Shown piece after piece: positions 1-8,654 of a DNA stretch of 61,661 nt. Made by a program: the position numbers and the translations under genes. The DNA is taken from contig JAGIBJ010000047.1 of the NCBI GenBank assembly GCA_017744415.1, positions 1-61,661 on the forward strand, in the 5' to 3' direction. Positions within the stretch are counted from its first letter, which is position 1, and every line of letters starts with the position of its first letter. This DNA comes from Solirubrobacteraceae bacterium. GTDB lineage: Bacteria; Actinomycetota; Thermoleophilia; Solirubrobacterales; Solirubrobacteraceae. The notes under the pieces were generated by a model. The model searched no databases. It had not been told where the DNA came from and saw nothing but the letters and a program-made list of their open reading frames with translations.

Positions 1-53
1 CCCGCGAGCTCGGCGCCCGGGCCCGGCCGACACCGCCCGGCTCCGCCGATGCG

Positions 54-857
54 GTGCGCGCCACCGTCGGGGTGGTGCTCGCCTACGGGGCAGCACTCGT
101 CGTCGCCGCGCTCGTGTCCTGGGTGATCGGCGCCGCCAACGACGGGATCCGCTCAGCCGGCGACACTCGCGCCCAGCTCGCCGTGCAGGCGGTGATCTTC
201 GCGGCCGGTGCGCTCCTGCTCGTCGAGGGCCTGCGGCTCTCGCACCACCCGCGCGAGGCCGACCCGCTCGCCGCGGCCGCCCGCGAGCGCCCGCTGCGCC
301 CGGATCTGCCCTCGATCGCGATCGTGGGCGTGGGCGCGGCGGCGCTGGGCCTGCTGATCGGTCCCGTCGTCGGAGCCCTCCTCCCCAGCCTTCACGACAC
401 CGCCGTGCCCGTCGACGATCTCGGGGTCGGCCTCGGGGTCGGTGCCGACGCCGGCACCGTGCTCGTCGTGGCGGGCCTGATCCCGCTCGGTGAGGAGCTG
501 CTCTTCCGGGGCGTGCTCGTCGGCGCGTGGGCGCGCGCTGGGCGGCCAGGGGTGGCGGCGCTGGTGTCGGCGGGCCTGTTCGGCCTCGCGCACGTGACCG
601 TCGGCCCGCGAGCGATGGTCGTCATGGTGCTGCTCGGTGGGCTGCTGGCCGCGGCGATGCTGCTGGCCCGCACCCTTGCCGCGCCGGTGCTCGCGCATGC
701 GCTCGTCAACGCGGTGGCGCTGGTCGACGGCGGCCTCGACGATCCCGTTCCGCTCGTCGTCCTCGTGCTCACCGTGCTCGCGGCCACGGCCGTCGCGTCG
801 GGCATCTCCCGTGCGGTGGCGTTGCCTGACCCGCCCGTCGGTACGCTGGAACGGTGA
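54..857 (+). CDS. CPBP-family intramembrane metalloprotease (5' end may lie outside the window)
   Basis: This is a hydrophobic protein of at least 267 aa with the signatures of the CPBP (CAAX protease / bacteriocin-processing, Abi) family: an EExxxR motif (EELLFRG, about residues 144-150), a conserved His after it (AHVTVG) and a C-terminal HALVN (HxxxN) motif. In the family these residues bind the catalytic metal inside the membrane. The listed start is a GTG, but the frame stays open upstream to base 3, so the true N-terminus may be off the edge. A second CPBP gene begins 27 bp downstream, which suggests a tandem pair in one transcript. The substrate is unknown. Confidence 0.8.
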   Translation: MRATVGVVLAYGAALVVAALVSWVIGAANDGIRSAGDTRAQLAVQAVIFAAGALLLVEGLRLSHHPREADPLAAAARERPLRPDLPSIAIVGVGAAALGLLIGPVVGALLPSLHDTAVPVDDLGVGLGVGADAGTVLVVAGLIPLGEELLFRGVLVGAWARAGRPGVAALVSAGLFGLAHVTVGPRAMVVMVLLGGLLAAAMLLARTLAAPVLAHALVNAVALVDGGLDDPVPLVVLVLTVLAATAVASGISRAVALPDPPVGTLER

Positions 858-884
858 CCTGCGCCCCGGCGACCCGTCCACGCT

Positions 885-2030
885 TTGTCTGACGCGTCAC
901 CGCCGCCGGGCGAGGATCCGTTCGGCGATCCGTCGAAGCCGGTGTTCCTGAAGCCCGGGCAGCCGCACCCCTACGGCGACCAGGCGCCCTCGCCCTACGG
1001 CGAGCACGCCCCGCGGCCCGGCGTGCCGCCCCAGAGCCTCTGGGGCGATCCCGCGACGCCGAGCGCGCCCGCGCCGGGCCAGTACCCCTACGCCGGCGCC
1101 GTGCCCGGCGCGGATCGCCACCGCGGCCCCATGGACTTCCCCGCGGAGGATCCCGTGCGGCCGTGGCCCTGGTGGATCGCGCTCGTCGGCCTCGCGATGG
1201 CGATCGTGTCGATCCTGATCGGTGGGGCGCTGCTCCTCGGGCTGCTGAAGGGCTTGACCGACACCGATCTCGACGACACCTCGCAGTACGACTACCTGCT
1301 CGGCCTGGTGCAGGACGGCCTATGGATCGCGGTCGCGATCGCGGTGCCCCTCATGATCGTCCGCTGGATCCGCCCGGAGCACCTAGGCCTACGTTCGCGG
1401 CCGCTTGGATGGTCGGCGCTCAAGACCTTCATCCTGCTCTTCGGCTTTTACGTTCTGGCGGCGGTGTACGCGGGAATCCTTGGGCTCGATGAGTCCAACA
1501 ACCAGCTGCTGCAGGACACCGGCTTCGGTGACACGCTCGGCAAAGACATCGCCTACGCGTTGCTCTACCCCGTTGCTGCTCCCGTCGCTGAAGAGCTGCT
1601 GTTCCGCGGGATCCTGTTCAAGGGGTTGCGCGACGGGTTCCGGGGCGCGATGGGGCGTGGTCCCGCGGTCGCGCTGGGCGCGCTGATCTCCGGACTCATC
1701 TTCGGTGCTGCGCACATCAACGGCGGGCAGAACGACTACATCCCGGTGCTCATCGCGCTCGGCGTGCTCCTCGCGCTCGCCTACGAGTGGAGCGGCACCA
1801 TCTACGTACCGATCGCGATCCACGCCATCAACAATGCGGTTGCCACCGCGAGCTCGGCTGATCCCACGGCCGATTGGATCATCGGCCTGATTCTCCTCGG
1901 GCCCGTGCTCGCCGTGCTGCTGGCGATGGCCATCGGCCGCTTCGTGCGCCGACTTCGCAGCGAGCCGCCCGCCGCGCTGCCACCATCTCCGCAGGGGCCG
2001 CCCCAGTTCACGCCCCCTGGCGCATACTGA
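885..2030 (+). CDS. CPBP-family intramembrane metalloprotease with Pro/Gly-rich cytosolic N-terminus
   Basis: The protein has 381 aa. About 90 residues rich in Pro, Gly and Tyr come first, then a membrane domain of several hydrophobic helices. The CPBP motifs are all present: EELLFRG near the middle, AAHING, and a late HAINN (HxxxN). The start is a TTG 27 bp after the preceding CPBP gene. An internal start after the Pro-rich segment is possible, but the compositionally ordered N-terminus (repeated PYG units) argues that it is translated. It is probably a membrane protease that processes prenylated or peptide substrates. That role comes from the family and not from this context. Confidence 0.82.
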   Translation: MSDASPPPGEDPFGDPSKPVFLKPGQPHPYGDQAPSPYGEHAPRPGVPPQSLWGDPATPSAPAPGQYPYAGAVPGADRHRGPMDFPAEDPVRPWPWWIALVGLAMAIVSILIGGALLLGLLKGLTDTDLDDTSQYDYLLGLVQDGLWIAVAIAVPLMIVRWIRPEHLGLRSRPLGWSALKTFILLFGFYVLAAVYAGILGLDESNNQLLQDTGFGDTLGKDIAYALLYPVAAPVAEELLFRGILFKGLRDGFRGAMGRGPAVALGALISGLIFGAAHINGGQNDYIPVLIALGVLLALAYEWSGTIYVPIAIHAINNAVATASSADPTADWIIGLILLGPVLAVLLAMAIGRFVRRLRSEPPAALPPSPQGPPQFTPPGAY

Positions 2031-2107
2031 GAGCGCTGTCCGGTCGTCCGCCCCGCGTGTGAGGCTGCCGACCGAAGCCTCACACCGATTCCCCTGAGAC
2101 GCCGCCG

Positions 2108-3073
2108 ATGACTCCTCCCGCCGCCCGTTCCGCAGCCGTCGCCCTGAGCGCCGGCGCGACCGTGCTCGTCGTCGGCGTCACGCCGGCGATGGCCGTCCCG
2201 TTCAACCCGAAGCCCGGCTCGCCGGTGCGCATCGAGCGGATCAATGGCGGAAACGCGATGACGGTCGCCCAGGCCCACTCGACGGTGGGCCTCCGCGCGG
2301 TGTTCGACATCCCGGCCGACGGCGCGACCACCGCCGAGGTGCGCATCGCCCGCGACGGCAAGATCACCCACCGCCGCACCGTGCCGCTCGTCATCAAGGA
2401 CGGCAAGGCGACGATCAAGAGCGGTATCAAGACCGAGAAGGTGGGCATTTACCGCGTGGGCGTACGCGTGAGCGGCCGGCTCGTCGGCGATGTCGTCGAA
2501 TTCGACGCGATCCCGCGCAGCCTCAACTCGCGCTCCGGCAAGCGCTCGATCTCGCTCGCGCAGGCTGTGCTCAGCCGCCGCGCCTACGTCGTCGGCGCGC
2601 AGGGCCAGTTCGACGGCCGCACCGGCCGCGCGCTCGTCGCTGTGCGCAAGCGGCTCGGCCTCTCGCGCACCCCGACGTGGGATTCCACCCTCGCGAAGCG
2701 CCTCGCTCGCGGTGAGGGTGACTACCCCGTGCGTTTCAAGGACCACGGCCGGCACGTCGAGGCCGACCTCTCGATGCAGATCCTGGCCCTGATCGGCGAG
2801 GGCGGCAAGGTCGAGCGGATTTACCCGACGTCGTCGGGCGCGCCCGCCACGCCCACCGTCCTCGGCTCCTACTCCGTCTACCGCAAGGACTACGGCACCA
2901 ACGCCAAGGGCATGGTGCACTCCTCGTACTTCATCCGTGGCTATGCGATCCACGGCTACAAGGAGGTCCCCACCTACAACGCCAGCCACGGCTGCCTGCG
3001 CGTACCGGTGCCCGACGCCCTCTCGATCTTCAACTGGGTCCGGTACGGCACCAAGGTGGATGTCTACCGATGA
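2108..3073 (+). CDS. L,D-transpeptidase (YkuD domain), secreted
   Basis: This 321-aa protein has an N-terminal signal sequence (hydrophobic stretch ending near the AMA site at about residue 30), a beta-rich middle and a region resembling a peptidoglycan-binding fold (about 140-200). The C-terminal YkuD catalytic domain carries IHGY followed by the SHGCLR motif, with catalytic Cys at about 296 and His at about 294. Such enzymes make 3-3 peptidoglycan cross-links outside the membrane. The start ATG follows a short leader with no strong ribosome-binding site. The stop overlaps the pyrE start (ATGA), so the two are translationally coupled although functionally unrelated. Confidence 0.88.
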   Translation: MTPPAARSAAVALSAGATVLVVGVTPAMAVPFNPKPGSPVRIERINGGNAMTVAQAHSTVGLRAVFDIPADGATTAEVRIARDGKITHRRTVPLVIKDGKATIKSGIKTEKVGIYRVGVRVSGRLVGDVVEFDAIPRSLNSRSGKRSISLAQAVLSRRAYVVGAQGQFDGRTGRALVAVRKRLGLSRTPTWDSTLAKRLARGEGDYPVRFKDHGRHVEADLSMQILALIGEGGKVERIYPTSSGAPATPTVLGSYSVYRKDYGTNAKGMVHSSYFIRGYAIHGYKEVPTYNASHGCLRVPVPDALSIFNWVRYGTKVDVYR

Positions 3074-3735
3074 GCGCCGTTGATCCGTCGGCCTCGGCCC
3101 GCCGCGCCGCCGTCCCGCTCGTCGCCCGCACCGATCTTCCCGACGAGCTACGCACCGATCAGCTCGAGTCGGCGCGCCTCGAGCTCGCCCGCGGCCTCGC
3201 CGAGCACGCGCTGATCATCGGCGACGTGGTGCTCAGCAGCGGCCAGACCGCGAAGTACTACGTCGACGCGAAGCGCACGATCCTGCGCCAGCCCTGGTTC
3301 GGGATCCTCGGACAACTCGTTGCCGCCGAGGCCGCTCGCGTTGGCGCGACCGCGATCGGCGGGATGACGATGGGCGCGGATCCCGTCGCCTGCGCGGGCC
3401 TCGCCGGCCTCGAGGACGGCGCCGCCACCCGCGGCGACCGCGCCGCCGGCAAGGCCTTCTTCGTCCGGAAGGAGTCGAAGGCGCACGGCCTGCAGCGCCG
3501 CGTCGAGGGGCCGCTGCTCTCGGGCGACGACCGCTTGCTCGTCGTCGAGGACGTCACCACCACCGGCGGCTCGACGATCAAGGCGCTCGACGCGCTGCTC
3601 GAGGAGGGCCGCACCATCGCGGGCGTGCTCACCGTGCTCGATCGCGGCGCCGGCGGCGCCGAGGCGATCGCCGCACACGCCGGGGTGCCGCTCACGGCGC
3701 TGGTCACGATCGACGAGATCTACCGCTCCGAATGA
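3070..3735 (+). CDS. pyrE: Orotate phosphoribosyltransferase
   Basis: The 221-aa product matches PyrE, which joins orotate to PRPP to give OMP in cytosolic pyrimidine synthesis. The PRPP-binding signature is clear (LLVVEDVTTTGGS, about residues 156-168). The N-terminal half has the SSGQTAKYYVDAK segment typical of the family, and the GGMTMGADP substrate loop is present. An extra ~25 residues precede the usual family start, so translation might begin a little later. The gene overlaps the upstream transpeptidase by 4 bp and the downstream membrane protein by 4 bp, forming a tight three-gene unit. No other pyr gene is nearby. Confidence 0.93.
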   Translation: MSAVDPSASARRAAVPLVARTDLPDELRTDQLESARLELARGLAEHALIIGDVVLSSGQTAKYYVDAKRTILRQPWFGILGQLVAAEAARVGATAIGGMTMGADPVACAGLAGLEDGAATRGDRAAGKAFFVRKESKAHGLQRRVEGPLLSGDDRLLVVEDVTTTGGSTIKALDALLEEGRTIAGVLTVLDRGAGGAEAIAAHAGVPLTALVTIDEIYRSE

Positions 3736-5903
3736 CGGGGGCGGCGCAGCGGTCGTCCGGCCGGCTGATCGCCCTCGCCGCCGTCGTCGTGCTGCTGCTG
3801 GGGCTGCTCGTCGGCCTCGGCCGCATGGCGAAGCACCAGGCGCCGCCGCTCGCCGGCACCAACGGCGTCGGCGTCGGCGCGGTGATCGCGACGATGCCCA
3901 AGCGTGGATCGGAGCTGTGCCTCGCACGCGCGCCGATCCCCGCAGGCACGGGCGCCGTCCAGCTGTGGCTCGGCTGGCACGGTGCGCAGCCGGTGTCGGT
4001 GTCGGGCGTGCTGCGGCTCACGGGCGGCGCCTCCGTGCCGGTACAGCGCACGGCGATCGAAGCCAGCGCGGGGTTCGCTACGTTGCCGCTGGGCGGCGTC
4101 GTCGGCCACGACGCCTACGGGCAGGTGTGCGTCACGCGCGGCGCCGGCGCCGGGGTGCTCGACGTGGCCGGATCCACCGTGATCCGTGCGCCGGGCGAAC
4201 GCCCGGCCGCCGTCGACGACACATCGCTGGGCACGGTCGAGCCGAGCCTGCGCATGCTCGAGCGCGACCAGCGCTGGAGCTCATCGCTCGGGCGCGTGGA
4301 TGACGTGATCGCGCGCCTCGCCAACCTCAGCCCGTCACCGCTCGGCCAGTTCGGCATCGTCGTCGCGCTGTTCGTCCTCGTGCCCGCGGCGTTCGGCCTG
4401 CTGCTGTGGAACCTCGTCACGGCACCGCGCCGCAGCCGCCGCCGCGTGGCGGCGCTCTGCGCCCTCGGATCGCTCGCGCTCACCGTGTCGTGGGCGACGC
4501 TCACGCCGAGCTTCCAAGGCCCGGACGAGCCCGAGCACTTCTCTTTCGCCCAGTACCTCGAGCAGACCGGCCGCCACCCGGATTCGCGCCAGGGCCTCCC
4601 AGCGGCGAAGGCGCCCTACTCGACGCAGCTCTCGGCGACGCTCGCCGCCCTGCGCAACAACGCCGTGGTGATCGAAGCGACCGCGCGCCAGCCGTGGACG
4701 TCGCTCACGCGCGACACGATCGACGCCACGAGCCGCCTGCCGCGCGACGACGGAGGCGGCTACACCGAGTCGGCCTCGGCGCACTCGGCCTTCTACTACG
4801 TGCTCCTCGCACCAGCGATCAAGCTCGCCGGCTCGTCGGTCGAAGCGCAGCTCTGGGGCGCTCGCCTCACCACGGCGCTGCTCGCCGCGCTGGTCGCAGG
4901 CTTCGCAGCCTGGGCGGCCGGCACGCTCGTCCCCGGCCGGCCCCGCCTGGCAGCCCTGGCGGGGCTCGCAGCGGCGACCGTGCCGATGGCGGGCGCCATG
5001 GGCGGCGTCGTGAACAACGACATGTTCGTCGCGCTGTTCGCCGCCGCCGCCTTCGCCGCCGTGCTCTCGCTGCTCGTCCAGCCCGCCGGCCGATGGTGGA
5101 GGTACGCCGTCGCTGCCGCCACCGTCACCCTGATCCCGATCGCGAAGGCGGCCGGCTTTGGCGTCACGATCGCATTGGGCGGTGCAATCGCCGTTGCCGG
5201 CACGCTCGTGCGCCCCGCTCGGCAGATCCCGCGCGCCGCGCTCTCGGCCGCTGGCGGTGCGATCGCGCTGCTCGCGGTGTTCGCGCTCGCGACGGTGGTG
5301 CTGGTCGATGGCCAGAGCCTCACGCTCTACAACGTCCACCCGGTGCCGTTCGGCCCGCCGATCCCCGGCCCGCCCGGCCCCACGTTCGTCGACAAGCTCG
5401 AGTACGTGGCGCAAACGCTCGTGCCGCCGCTCCACCTCGGCGGCACCGACTACTTCCTCGGCACCACGCCCTACCAGCAGGTGTACCTGCGCGGGCTCTG
5501 GGGCAGCTTCGGCTGGAACCGCCTCTCGCCGCCCACCCTTTACTTCTCAGCCCTGCAGCTCGCGGTCGTCGCCGGAGCGCTCGCCGGGTTCGTCGCCCTC
5601 TGGCGCGAGCGCGCACGCTGGCGCGACCGTCGCCTCGCAGTGCTCGCCGTGGCCGCACTCCCGTTCATCGCGATCGCGTTCGTGGCCTACGCGTACGCGT
5701 CGCTCGGGCCACGCGAGCGCTACTCCGAGCAGGGCCGCTATCTGCTGGTGGCGCTCGTGCCGATCTCGCTCTGGTTCGCTGCGATCCCCGCCGCGATCCC
5801 TCCAGGCCGCTGGCGCTCCATGGCGACCGGCGCGCTCGGCGGTGGCCTCTGCGTGCTCTCGCTCGTCGGCCTCGTCAGCGCCCTCGGCGGCTGGGCCGCC
5901 TAA
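3732..5903 (+). CDS. DUF2142 family multi-spanning membrane protein
   Basis: This is a 723-aa integral membrane protein. After one N-terminal helix there is a ~180-residue extracytoplasmic beta-rich region, a second helix pair, and a block with the family hallmark FQGPDEPEHF (about 257-266). Around ten hydrophobic segments then run to the C-terminus. DUF2142 proteins are glycosyltransferase-C-like membrane proteins often found near cell-surface polysaccharide genes, which fits the large polysaccharide locus that begins just downstream on the opposite strand. The ATGA overlap with pyrE sets the start. The exact reaction is unknown. Confidence 0.82.
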   Translation: MTGAAQRSSGRLIALAAVVVLLLGLLVGLGRMAKHQAPPLAGTNGVGVGAVIATMPKRGSELCLARAPIPAGTGAVQLWLGWHGAQPVSVSGVLRLTGGASVPVQRTAIEASAGFATLPLGGVVGHDAYGQVCVTRGAGAGVLDVAGSTVIRAPGERPAAVDDTSLGTVEPSLRMLERDQRWSSSLGRVDDVIARLANLSPSPLGQFGIVVALFVLVPAAFGLLLWNLVTAPRRSRRRVAALCALGSLALTVSWATLTPSFQGPDEPEHFSFAQYLEQTGRHPDSRQGLPAAKAPYSTQLSATLAALRNNAVVIEATARQPWTSLTRDTIDATSRLPRDDGGGYTESASAHSAFYYVLLAPAIKLAGSSVEAQLWGARLTTALLAALVAGFAAWAAGTLVPGRPRLAALAGLAAATVPMAGAMGGVVNNDMFVALFAAAAFAAVLSLLVQPAGRWWRYAVAAATVTLIPIAKAAGFGVTIALGGAIAVAGTLVRPARQIPRAALSAAGGAIALLAVFALATVVLVDGQSLTLYNVHPVPFGPPIPGPPGPTFVDKLEYVAQTLVPPLHLGGTDYFLGTTPYQQVYLRGLWGSFGWNRLSPPTLYFSALQLAVVAGALAGFVALWRERARWRDRRLAVLAVAALPFIAIAFVAYAYASLGPRERYSEQGRYLLVALVPISLWFAAIPAAIPPGRWRSMATGALGGGLCVLSLVGLVSALGGWAA

Positions 5904-5904
5904 C

Positions 5905-6081
5905 CCGCGCCAGGAACCACTGATCCATGATCTGCGGCCCGGGGTGGCGCCTCGCACGCACGCTGGGCCACCGTCGATCCTCAATGCAGCAGGGCTGCAC
6001 CTGCGGTCGCTGCCGCCCCATCGCACGCACGATCCACCACCCCGGGCCGCACACCTCATGAATCAGCGATTCCTGGCGCGG
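5905..6081. repeat. Long imperfect inverted repeat between convergent genes
   Basis: The left arm (5905-5947) and right arm (6037-6081) are near-perfect reverse complements. Both begin CCGCGCCAGGAA and end TGCGGCCCGGGGTGG, differing by a few substitutions and a 2-nt length change. The ~90-bp spacer holds a direct repeat TCGCACGCACG (about 5951 and 6020). The element fills the gap between the convergent DUF2142 and GT2 stop codons. It could be a bidirectional terminator, but arms this long are also typical of a small mobile repeat. It has no U-tract. Confidence 0.75.
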
Positions 6082-6108
6082 GGCGCTGCTGGGCCCCCGG
6101 CGCGGTGC

Positions 6109-7365
6109 TTAGCGCGCGCCGGTGCTCGTGTGGCGCCGCAGCCCGATCACCGAGATCAGGAACGACGAGAAGAAGATCTGCACGCCGACGATCATCAGCG
6201 TCGCGGCGAGCACCGCGGGGCTGGCGGCATCGAGGTTGCCGAAGTCGTCGTTGGCCCAGGCGAGCACCACGCCGATCGCGATGAGCAGTCCGCCGACCGT
6301 GATCACGCTGCCGAGCAGGAGGCCGTGCTCGAGCCGGAATCGCTCGCGCATCCGGTCGAACCAGGGGTCCTTCTCGTTCATGTAATACGTGCCGAACGCG
6401 TGGGCCGTGAGGCCGAGGCAGACGATCTGCACGCCCACGACGGTGAGCAGCGAGCCGACGATCATCGTGTGCACGCTCCACGAGCGGCCGAAGAGATCCA
6501 GGCCGCTGATGACGGTGGCCATCACGAGCCCGCCGAGCACGCTGAGCGTGAGACCGGGGATCAAGAAGAGGTAGGTGGGCGAGTGCGCGAGGAGGAAGCG
6601 CAGGTGGCGCCAGCCGTCGCGGAACGTGGAGAGCTTGCTCTCGCCACCGCGGGGCATATATTCGATGTCGAACTGGTCGATCCGCAGGCCCTCCTTCGCG
6701 GCGCGGATCACCATCTCGCTCGCGAACTCCATCCCGGGCGTACGGAGATCCATCGCGGGCAGCGCGTCGCGGCGCACGGCCCGCATGCCGCAGTGGGCGT
6801 CGCGCACGCCGGTACGGAAGAGCAGGTTCAGGAAGCCGGAGAGGATCGGGTTGCCGATGTACTGGTGCAGCCAGGGCATCGCACCGGGCTGGATGTTGTT
6901 CATCCGGTTGCCCATGACGAGGTCGGCGCCATCGGCCAGGTGCTGCACGAAGCGCGGAACCTCACCGAAGTCGTACGTGAGATCGGCGTCGCCCATCACG
7001 AGGTACTTGCCGCGGGCCGCGCGGAATCCGCCCAGGTAGGCGGCGCCGTAGCCACGCTCGGGCACGTGCACCACGCGGGCGCCGGCGGCCACGGCGAGCT
7101 CGGCCGAGCGATCGGTCGAGTTGTTGTCGGCGACGAGCACCTCGCCGTCGAGCCCCGCTTCCTCGATGGCGGCGAGCGCCTGGGCCACGCACGCCTCGAT
7201 GTTCTCCTCCTCGTTGAGGCAGGGGATCACCACGGAGACGGTGAGCTCGTCGGCAAGCTGCGCCTCGGCGGGCGGGCTGACGAGGGTGTCGGGCGTCGGT
7301 GCCACCGCGGGAACCTTAGAGCGTCGAGGGTGTCCGGCGGCGCGCCGGTGCGTTGTCGCACTCAT
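6109..7365 (-). CDS. Glycosyltransferase family 2, dolichyl/polyprenyl-phosphate sugar synthase type
   Basis: The 418-aa protein starts with a GT2 (GT-A fold) domain: SVVIPCLNEEENIE, DNNSTDRS and the metal-binding GDADLTYDFGE. It also has GMRAVRRD, as seen in dolichyl-phosphate mannose/glucose synthases. The last ~150 residues form about four membrane helices. Such enzymes load a sugar onto polyprenyl phosphate at the cytoplasmic face. I chose the ATG at 7365; an upstream in-frame start at 7398 would add 11 unconvincing residues. It is divergent from the GT4 gene at 7476 and probably shares its promoter region. Confidence 0.85.
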   Translation of the reverse strand: MSATTHRRAAGHPRRSKVPAVAPTPDTLVSPPAEAQLADELTVSVVIPCLNEEENIEACVAQALAAIEEAGLDGEVLVADNNSTDRSAELAVAAGARVVHVPERGYGAAYLGGFRAARGKYLVMGDADLTYDFGEVPRFVQHLADGADLVMGNRMNNIQPGAMPWLHQYIGNPILSGFLNLLFRTGVRDAHCGMRAVRRDALPAMDLRTPGMEFASEMVIRAAKEGLRIDQFDIEYMPRGGESKLSTFRDGWRHLRFLLAHSPTYLFLIPGLTLSVLGGLVMATVISGLDLFGRSWSVHTMIVGSLLTVVGVQIVCLGLTAHAFGTYYMNEKDPWFDRMRERFRLEHGLLLGSVITVGGLLIAIGVVLAWANDDFGNLDAASPAVLAATLMIVGVQIFFSSFLISVIGLRRHTSTGAR

Positions 7366-7475
7366 GAGAGCGTCAACACCGTCGACCTGGTTCTCCATGC
7401 GAGTAGCGACCCGCGAGCGGTGCCGGAGTTGCGGTGCGCGCCCTGTTGGCGGCGCGCCTGTGAGAATCCGGCCGC

Positions 7476-8648
7476 GTGCGGATCTGCGTGATGTACGACT
7501 GCCTCTTCCCGTGGACGGTCGGGGGCGCCGAGCGGTGGTACCGCGCGCTTGCCGAGCGGCTCGCGAGCGAGGGCCACGAAGTCACCTACGTGACGCTGCT
7601 GCAGTGGGACGAGGGCGACGAGCCGAACCTCCCCGGCGTCGAGGTCGTCGCGCTTGGCCGCAAGCGGCGGCCGCTGTACGACGGTGAGGGCAAGCGCAAG
7701 CTTGGCCCGCCGCTCTTCTTCGGTTGGGCGACGCTCTGGTGGCTGCTGCGCCGCGGTCGCCGATTCGACGTGGTGCACACCGCGTCGTTCCCGTTCTTCT
7801 CGATGCTCTCGCTCGCCGTCGCCTGGCCCGTCGGCCGCTACCGCATCCTCTGCGACTGGCACGAGGTGTGGAGCAAGGACTACTGGCGCGAATACCTCGG
7901 GCCTTTGGGGGGCCGCATCGGCTGGTCCGTGCAGTGGCTTACGGCGAAGGTACCGCAGCGCTCGTTCGCATTCAGCCGGCTTCACGGCGACCGCCTCCGC
8001 GCGATCGTGCCGGGCCGTGAGGTGGTCCACCTCACGGGCGAGTACGCCGGTTCCCTCGAGCCGCCGCAGCCGACGGCGGCGCCGTCCACCCCGCACATCG
8101 TCTACGCCGGCCGCTACATCCCGGAGAAGCGCGTGCCGTCGCTCGTTCCCGCGATCGCCTGGGCACGCGAGCGCCGGCCCGATCTGCGCGCCACCCTGCT
8201 CGGCGACGGCCACGAGCGCCAGCAGGTGATCGACGAGGTGGCGGGTGCCGGCCTCCAGGACGTGGTCACGCTCCCGGGCTTCGTGAGCGCCGAAGAGGTC
8301 GACGCTACCTTTGCCGCCTGCTCCGTCGTCGTCCAGCCCTCTGCGCGCGAGGGCTACGGCATGGTGGTCGTCGAATCGGCCGCACGCGGCGTGCCGGTCG
8401 TCGTCGCCGAGGCCGACGACAACGCGGCGGTCGAACTCGTCGAGGACGGTGTCAACGGGTTCGTCGCTGCCGACACCTCCCCCGCCGTGCTCGGCCAGGC
8501 ACTTCTCGATGCGATCGACGGTGGCGACGCCCTGCGCGCCTCCACCTGCGACTGGTTCGCCCGCAACGCCGAGCGGCTCTCGCTCGGCCGCTCGCTGGAC
8601 ATCCTCGACGAGGTGTACGGCCGTGAGGCGCGGGCCCGGCACGCGTAG
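7476..8648 (+). CDS. Glycosyltransferase family 4
   Basis: This 390-aa GT-B enzyme opens with an N-terminal Rossmann domain (MYDCLFPWTVGGAERW, the glycine-rich acceptor loop with GGAE). The C-terminal GT4 domain has the donor-site pattern YAGRYIPEKR, then EGYGMVVVESAARGVPVV, the E-x7-E motif of retaining GT4 enzymes. It would transfer a nucleotide-activated sugar in the cytosol. The start is a GTG. The methyltransferase gene follows after 6 bp, so the two are probably one transcript. Donor and acceptor cannot be read from sequence. Confidence 0.87.
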   Translation: MRICVMYDCLFPWTVGGAERWYRALAERLASEGHEVTYVTLLQWDEGDEPNLPGVEVVALGRKRRPLYDGEGKRKLGPPLFFGWATLWWLLRRGRRFDVVHTASFPFFSMLSLAVAWPVGRYRILCDWHEVWSKDYWREYLGPLGGRIGWSVQWLTAKVPQRSFAFSRLHGDRLRAIVPGREVVHLTGEYAGSLEPPQPTAAPSTPHIVYAGRYIPEKRVPSLVPAIAWARERRPDLRATLLGDGHERQQVIDEVAGAGLQDVVTLPGFVSAEEVDATFAACSVVVQPSAREGYGMVVVESAARGVPVVVAEADDNAAVELVEDGVNGFVAADTSPAVLGQALLDAIDGGDALRASTCDWFARNAERLSLGRSLDILDEVYGREARARHA

Positions 8649-8654
8649 GGACGC

